Source: Nautiliaceae bacterium
Lineage (GTDB): Bacteria > Campylobacterota > Campylobacteria > Campylobacterales > Nautiliaceae
Direction: 5' to 3'
Assembly (NCBI GenBank): GCA_027062625.1
Contig: JAMOSZ010000008.1
Location: forward strand, 1-57,383
Length of the DNA: 57,383 bases
In this document: piece after piece, positions 54,048 through 57,383 of the stretch
Position numbering within the stretch: the stretch's first letter is position 1
Layout: each line of letters starts with the position of its first letter
Position numbers and translations under genes: made by a program
Notes under the pieces: generated by a model
What the model was told of the DNA's origin: nothing
Seen by the model: the letters and a program-made list of their open reading frames with translations, nothing else
The model's database searches: none

Positions 54048-55769
54048 TTATTTTCTTACCATCTCCATAACTTTTTCAAACACCTCATCTCCTCCAACCT
54101 CAAACTTCTCACCACTTTTCCTATCCCTAATCTCAACTTTCCCATCTTTTAATTTCTTTCCAACAATCACTCCAATAGGAAATCCAACAAGCTCAAAATC
54201 GGCAATTTTTGGACCAAATCTCTCTTTTCTATCATCCAAAATTACTCTAACTCCGGCTTTTTTTAACTTTTCATAAAGCTTAGTTGCAAAATTTAACTGT
54301 TCCTCTTTTTTTACATCCCCAACAATTATATCAACAACAAAAGGAGCAATCTCTTTTGGCCAAATTATCCCTTTTTCATCGTGATTTTGCTCAATTGCAG
54401 CAGCTATAAGCCTACTAACCCCAATCCCATAACATCCCATAATAAAAGGTTTAGCTTTTCCATTCTCATCAAGAAAAGTAGCATTCATAGGCTCACTATA
54501 AGCTGTGCCAAGTTTAAAAATATGCCCAACCTCAATCCCTTTTGTAATTTTTAAAGGCTTACCACATTTTGGACACTTATCCCCCTCTTTAACTGCGGCT
54601 ATATCTCTATAAAGAGTAAGATTGCCAAGTAAATTGGCATCCAAAAGCCCAGCACCTTTAATATGATAATCTTTTTTATTCGCTCCACATACAAGCTCTG
54701 TTGCCATTCTCAAATCATCATCAATTACATACTTTACATTGCTTGGAAGCCCAAAAGGTCCTATAAATCCAGGCACAAGCCCAACTTTTTCAAGCTCTTC
54801 TTCACTCACATCAACCAGCTCCAACGCTCCAACTGCATTTTTTGCTTTTGTCTCTTCAAGAGTATCAGTGCCTCTTATAAAAAAGACAACCACCTCCTCT
54901 TTATCATCAAAAACAGCCTTCTTCGCAACCGCTTTAATACTAAAATAAGGATCAACTCCTAAAAACTCGCAAACTTCTTCAATAGACTTTTTATTTGGAG
55001 TATAAACTTCTTCAATCACCTCAGTTTTTACCGGATTTTCTCTTTGTTCGTGTTTGCGAGTAGCCACTTCAATGTTTGCTGCATAATTGCACTCTGTGCA
55101 TACCACAATATCATCCTCCCCCGTATCAGCCAAAACCATAAACTCTCTACTCCCACTCCCTCCAATCGCACCGCTATCAGCCTCAACCACCCTAAAATCA
55201 AGCCCCATTTTCTTAAAGATATTTTCATAAGTCTCTTGCATTAAGTTAAATTCTCTATCCAAATCCTCCCTTGTAGCGTGAAAAGAATACGCATCCTTCA
55301 TAATAAATTCTCTCCCCCTCAAAAGCCCAAATCTTGGTCTTGCTTCATCTCTGAATTTAAGATTTATTTGATACAAATTAACCGGTAATTGCTTATAACT
55401 TTTTATCGTCCCTCTTACCAAATCAACTACGCTTTCCTCATTTGTTGGAGATAATACAAATTTTTGTCCTTTTCTATCTTCTATCCTCAAAAGTTCATCC
55501 CCATATTTTTTCGCCCTTCCAGTCTCTTCCCAAAGCTCATAAGGAGTAACGAAACTTAGCATTACCTCCTGAGCCCCGGCTTTGTCCATCTCCTCTTTGA
55601 TTATTTTTTTGATATTATCAAGCACAATTTTGCCAAGCGGCAAAAAGTTATAAATCCCAGCCGCAACTTGCTTAATGTATCCCCCTCTTATCAAATATTT
55701 ATGGCTTGCAACAACCGCATCCTTTGGTGCCTCTTTTAGAGTATATGCAAAAAAATTACTCCACCTCAT
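54048..55769 (-). CDS. proS: Prolyl-tRNA synthetase (bacterial type)
   Basis: About 573 aa, class II synthetase. Motif 1/2 segments include YNFLPLGKIVLDNIKKIIKEEMDKAGAQEVMLS, LKFRDEARPRFGLLRGREFIMKDAYSF and the late GCYGIGVSRLIAAAIEQNHDEKGIIWP (motif 3). An editing insert (about 230-380, beginning after HEQRENPVK) removes misacylated Ala-tRNAPro. The C-terminal anticodon domain follows. I move the start from the track's 55811 to ATG 55769, preceded by AAAGGAG and matching the usual MRWSxxFxxTLKEAP opening. Confidence 0.97.
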   Translation of the reverse strand: MRWSNFFAYTLKEAPKDAVVASHKYLIRGGYIKQVAAGIYNFLPLGKIVLDNIKKIIKEEMDKAGAQEVMLSFVTPYELWEETGRAKKYGDELLRIEDRKGQKFVLSPTNEESVVDLVRGTIKSYKQLPVNLYQINLKFRDEARPRFGLLRGREFIMKDAYSFHATREDLDREFNLMQETYENIFKKMGLDFRVVEADSGAIGGSGSREFMVLADTGEDDIVVCTECNYAANIEVATRKHEQRENPVKTEVIEEVYTPNKKSIEEVCEFLGVDPYFSIKAVAKKAVFDDKEEVVVFFIRGTDTLEETKAKNAVGALELVDVSEEELEKVGLVPGFIGPFGLPSNVKYVIDDDLRMATELVCGANKKDYHIKGAGLLDANLLGNLTLYRDIAAVKEGDKCPKCGKPLKITKGIEVGHIFKLGTAYSEPMNATFLDENGKAKPFIMGCYGIGVSRLIAAAIEQNHDEKGIIWPKEIAPFVVDIIVGDVKKEEQLNFATKLYEKLKKAGVRVILDDRKERFGPKIADFELVGFPIGVIVGKKLKDGKVEIRDRKSGEKFEVGGDEVFEKVMEMVRK

Positions 55770-55819
55770 TTTAACTCCTTTAATACAATTAATCACTTTA
55801 AAAAAATACAAAATCTAAA

Positions 55820-56068
55820 TTATAAAATTTCCTTTACATATTCACTCTTTTTGCTTTTAGGAATAGTTTTAGTCTCCGGAATTTTTAAGACTTCATACTT
55901 TTTAACCCCGCTTAGATAGTGAATTTCTATAATATCTCCAACCTTTACATCCTTGCTTGGCTTTGCTTTTTTGCCATTTACAAACACCACTCCCTCTTTG
56001 CACATCTCATCGGCAATACTTCGCCTTTTTACTATATTTACCGAGTTTAAAAATTTATCCACCCTCAA
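55820..56068 (-). CDS. S4-domain RNA-binding protein (Hsp15/RqcP-like)
   Basis: 82 aa, almost entirely an S4 domain: MRVDKFLNSVNIVKRRSIADEMCKEGVVFVNGKKAKPSKDVKVGDIIEIHY, followed by a Lys-rich tail. Family members such as RqcP/Hsp15 bind the 50S subunit and help rescue stalled nascent chains. The start is TTG 56068, 6 bp after AAAAAAGG; GTG 56062 is less well spaced. It is divergent from argG, and the two promoters meet in a single palindrome. proS follows after a 50-bp gap. Confidence 0.82.
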   Translation of the reverse strand: MRVDKFLNSVNIVKRRSIADEMCKEGVVFVNGKKAKPSKDVKVGDIIEIHYLSGVKKYEVLKIPETKTIPKSKKSEYVKEIL

Positions 56069-56088
56069 ATTTAGCCTTTTTTAGCCAA

Positions 56089-56101
56089 ATTATACTATAA
56101 T
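56089..56101. promoter_or_regulatory. Bidirectional promoter: palindromic back-to-back -10 boxes
   Basis: ATTATAcTATAAT is a perfect 13-bp palindrome. The minus-strand TATAAT (56089-56094) would serve the S4-domain gene, the plus-strand TATAAT (56096-56101) argG. A single C:G pair separates them. Confidence 0.7.
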
Positions 56102-56121
56102 TGCACCAAAAAAGGATGCAA

Positions 56122-57324
56122 ATGAAAGTAGTTTTAGCATACAGCGGGGGACTTGATACAAGTGTTATTTTAAAATGGCTTCAAGACAAATACAACGCAG
56201 AAGTTGTAACATTTACAGCTGATATTGGACAAGGGGAAGAAGTAGAAGAAGCAAGGGAAAAAGCATTAAAACTTGGAGTAAAACCGGAAAATATCTTTAT
56301 TGAAGATTTAAGAGAAGAGTTTGTTAGGGATTATGTTTTCCCAATGTTTAGGGCAAATGCAATTTATGAAGGGGAGTATCTACTTGGAACTTCAATCGCA
56401 AGACCTTTAATAGCAAAAAGACAGATTGAAATTGCAAGACAAGTGGGAGCTGAGGCAGTAGCACACGGAGCAACCGGTAAAGGTAACGACCAAGTAAGGT
56501 TTGAGCTTGCGTATTATGCACTTAAACCTGATATTAAAGTAATTGCACCTTGGAGAGAGTGGGATTTAAACAGCCGCGAAAAACTTCTTGAATATGCAAA
56601 AAAACACGGAATTCCAATCCAAACACACGGCAAAAAATCTCCATACTCAATGGATGCAAATTTACTTCATATCTCATATGAGGGCGGTATTTTGGAAGAC
56701 CCTTGGGCTGAGCCGGAGGAGGATATGTGGAGATGGACAGTTAGCCCTGAAAAAGCCCCTGATAAGCCTGAATATATTGAAATTGAATTTGAAAAAGGGG
56801 ATGCCGTTGGAATTAACGGAAGCAGAATGACCCCAGCTCAAATACTTGAAACGCTAAATGAATATGGAAAAAAACACGGAATTGGAAGAGTTGATATAGT
56901 TGAAAATAGATTTGTTGGGATGAAGTCTCGCGGATGTTATGAGACTCCCGGCGGGACAATCCTTCTAAAAGCTCATAGAGCAATTGAATCAATTACACTT
57001 GATAAGGGCGAAGCTCACTTAAAAGATGAGATTATGCCAAAATATGCCGAGCTTATTTATAACGGATTTTGGTTCTCACCTGAGAGAGAAGCCCTTCAAG
57101 AGCTTATCAACAAAACACAAGAAAACGTAGAAGGGACTGTTAGACTTAAACTTTATAAAGGAAACGTGCAAGTAGTAGGAAGAAAATCACCAAAATCCCT
57201 ATTTAGCCCTGAATTTGCAACATTTGAAGAAGATAGCGTATACAATCAAAAAGATGCGGAAGGATTTATTAAACTCAACGCACTCAGATTTATAATTGAG
57301 GGGTATGTAAGAGGAAGAAAATAA
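56122..57324 (+). CDS. argG: Argininosuccinate synthase
   Basis: About 400 aa, joins citrulline and aspartate with ATP to make argininosuccinate in arginine synthesis. The N-terminal PP-loop [59 protein letters not shown] and [15 protein letters not shown] are signatures. The track's TTG start is part of the -10 region; ATG 56122, with AAAAAAGGA upstream, gives the usual [10 protein letters not shown] opening. No other arginine gene adjoins. About 60 bp of downstream sequence to the window end holds nothing I can support. Confidence 0.97.
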   Translation: MKVVLAYSGGLDTSVILKWLQDKYNAEVVTFTADIGQGEEVEEAREKALKLGVKPENIFIEDLREEFVRDYVFPMFRANAIYEGEYLLGTSIARPLIAKRQIEIARQVGAEAVAHGATGKGNDQVRFELAYYALKPDIKVIAPWREWDLNSREKLLEYAKKHGIPIQTHGKKSPYSMDANLLHISYEGGILEDPWAEPEEDMWRWTVSPEKAPDKPEYIEIEFEKGDAVGINGSRMTPAQILETLNEYGKKHGIGRVDIVENRFVGMKSRGCYETPGGTILLKAHRAIESITLDKGEAHLKDEIMPKYAELIYNGFWFSPEREALQELINKTQENVEGTVRLKLYKGNVQVVGRKSPKSLFSPEFATFEEDSVYNQKDAEGFIKLNALRFIIEGYVRGRK

Positions 57325-57383
57325 CTTCTTCTACCCTCTAAACTCACCTTATAAATTCATAAAAAAGCTCAGTAATCACCAAG

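Overview
The window is AT-rich and almost entirely coding. Genes are packed into long operons with ATGA, TGATG or TAATG junctions, and I see no tRNA, rRNA, IS element, prophage, CRISPR array or other sign of recent transfer. Gene content and order point to Campylobacterota (epsilonproteobacteria): a BioV-type pimeloyl-ACP esterase beside an FtsH-like/MtaB pair, bamD-lon, ilvB-ilvH-lpxD followed by a PgbA-like protein and glcD, purD-RDD-lptD...pnp, and rpmH-rnpA-yidD-yidC-jag-mnmE. The Lys/Glu/Ile-rich proteins and very AT-rich gaps suggest a thermophilic deep-vent lineage such as the Nautiliales (Nautilia/Caminibacter/Lebetimonas). That placement is inference; the phylum is much safer.

Layout. 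1-8.5 kb (minus): cation/proton antiporter, bioV, protease-dead FtsH-like ATPase, mtaB, a lone RND pump, an FtsL-like protein and rsmH. 8.5-11.9 kb (plus): class II aldolase-like protein, M16-like protein and recG. 11.9-22.8 kb (minus): one compact run reading purD, RDD protein, lptD, MCE/MlaD protein, a degenerate J-domain-like frame, a phosphoribosyltransferase, pnp, dapC, an unknown gene and murC. 22.8-23.5 kb (minus): two small membrane proteins, one absent from the ORF track. 23.5-26.5 kb (plus): dihydroorotase-like pseudoenzyme, AmmeMemoRadiSam radical SAM enzyme and its MEMO-like partner, and a 19-codon very basic mini-gene. 26.7-31.3 kb (minus): yqeY, mnmE, jag, yidC, yidD, rnpA, rpmH. 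31.3-34.2 kb (minus): proC and three pilin-like proteins. 34.2-43.5 kb (plus): valS, bamD, lon, ubiX, coaD, tmk, cysE, aspartate aminotransferase, Dabb protein. 43.5-52.1 kb (minus): proA, ppx, ilvB, ilvH, lpxD, PgbA-like, glcD, xth, DedA. 52.2-53.2 kb (plus): FAD/NAD(P) oxidoreductase with a strong terminator. 53.6-56.1 kb (minus): fxsA, proS, S4-domain protein. 56.1-57.3 kb (plus): argG.

Most genes are housekeeping: envelope biogenesis (lptD, lpxD, bamD, yidC, murC, MCE protein), translation and RNA (pnp, rnpA, mnmE, mtaB, valS, proS), and amino acid or cofactor synthesis (ilvBH, proA/proC, dapC, cysE, argG, bioV, coaD, ubiX). The most unusual signals are: (i) several proteins that keep a fold while losing catalytic or metal residues (FtsH-like, M16-like, aldolase-like, dihydroorotase-like and J-like proteins); (ii) two genes (rnpA and the J-like frame) whose conserved N-terminus has no ATG/GTG/TTG start; (iii) a 19-aa, more than 50% Lys/Arg mini-protein with a strong ribosome site; (iv) divergent gene pairs whose -10 boxes abut or overlap, including a perfect ATTATAcTATAAT palindrome; (v) small repeats and dyads in the few real intergenic gaps. 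I found no convincing wholly new multi-gene system.
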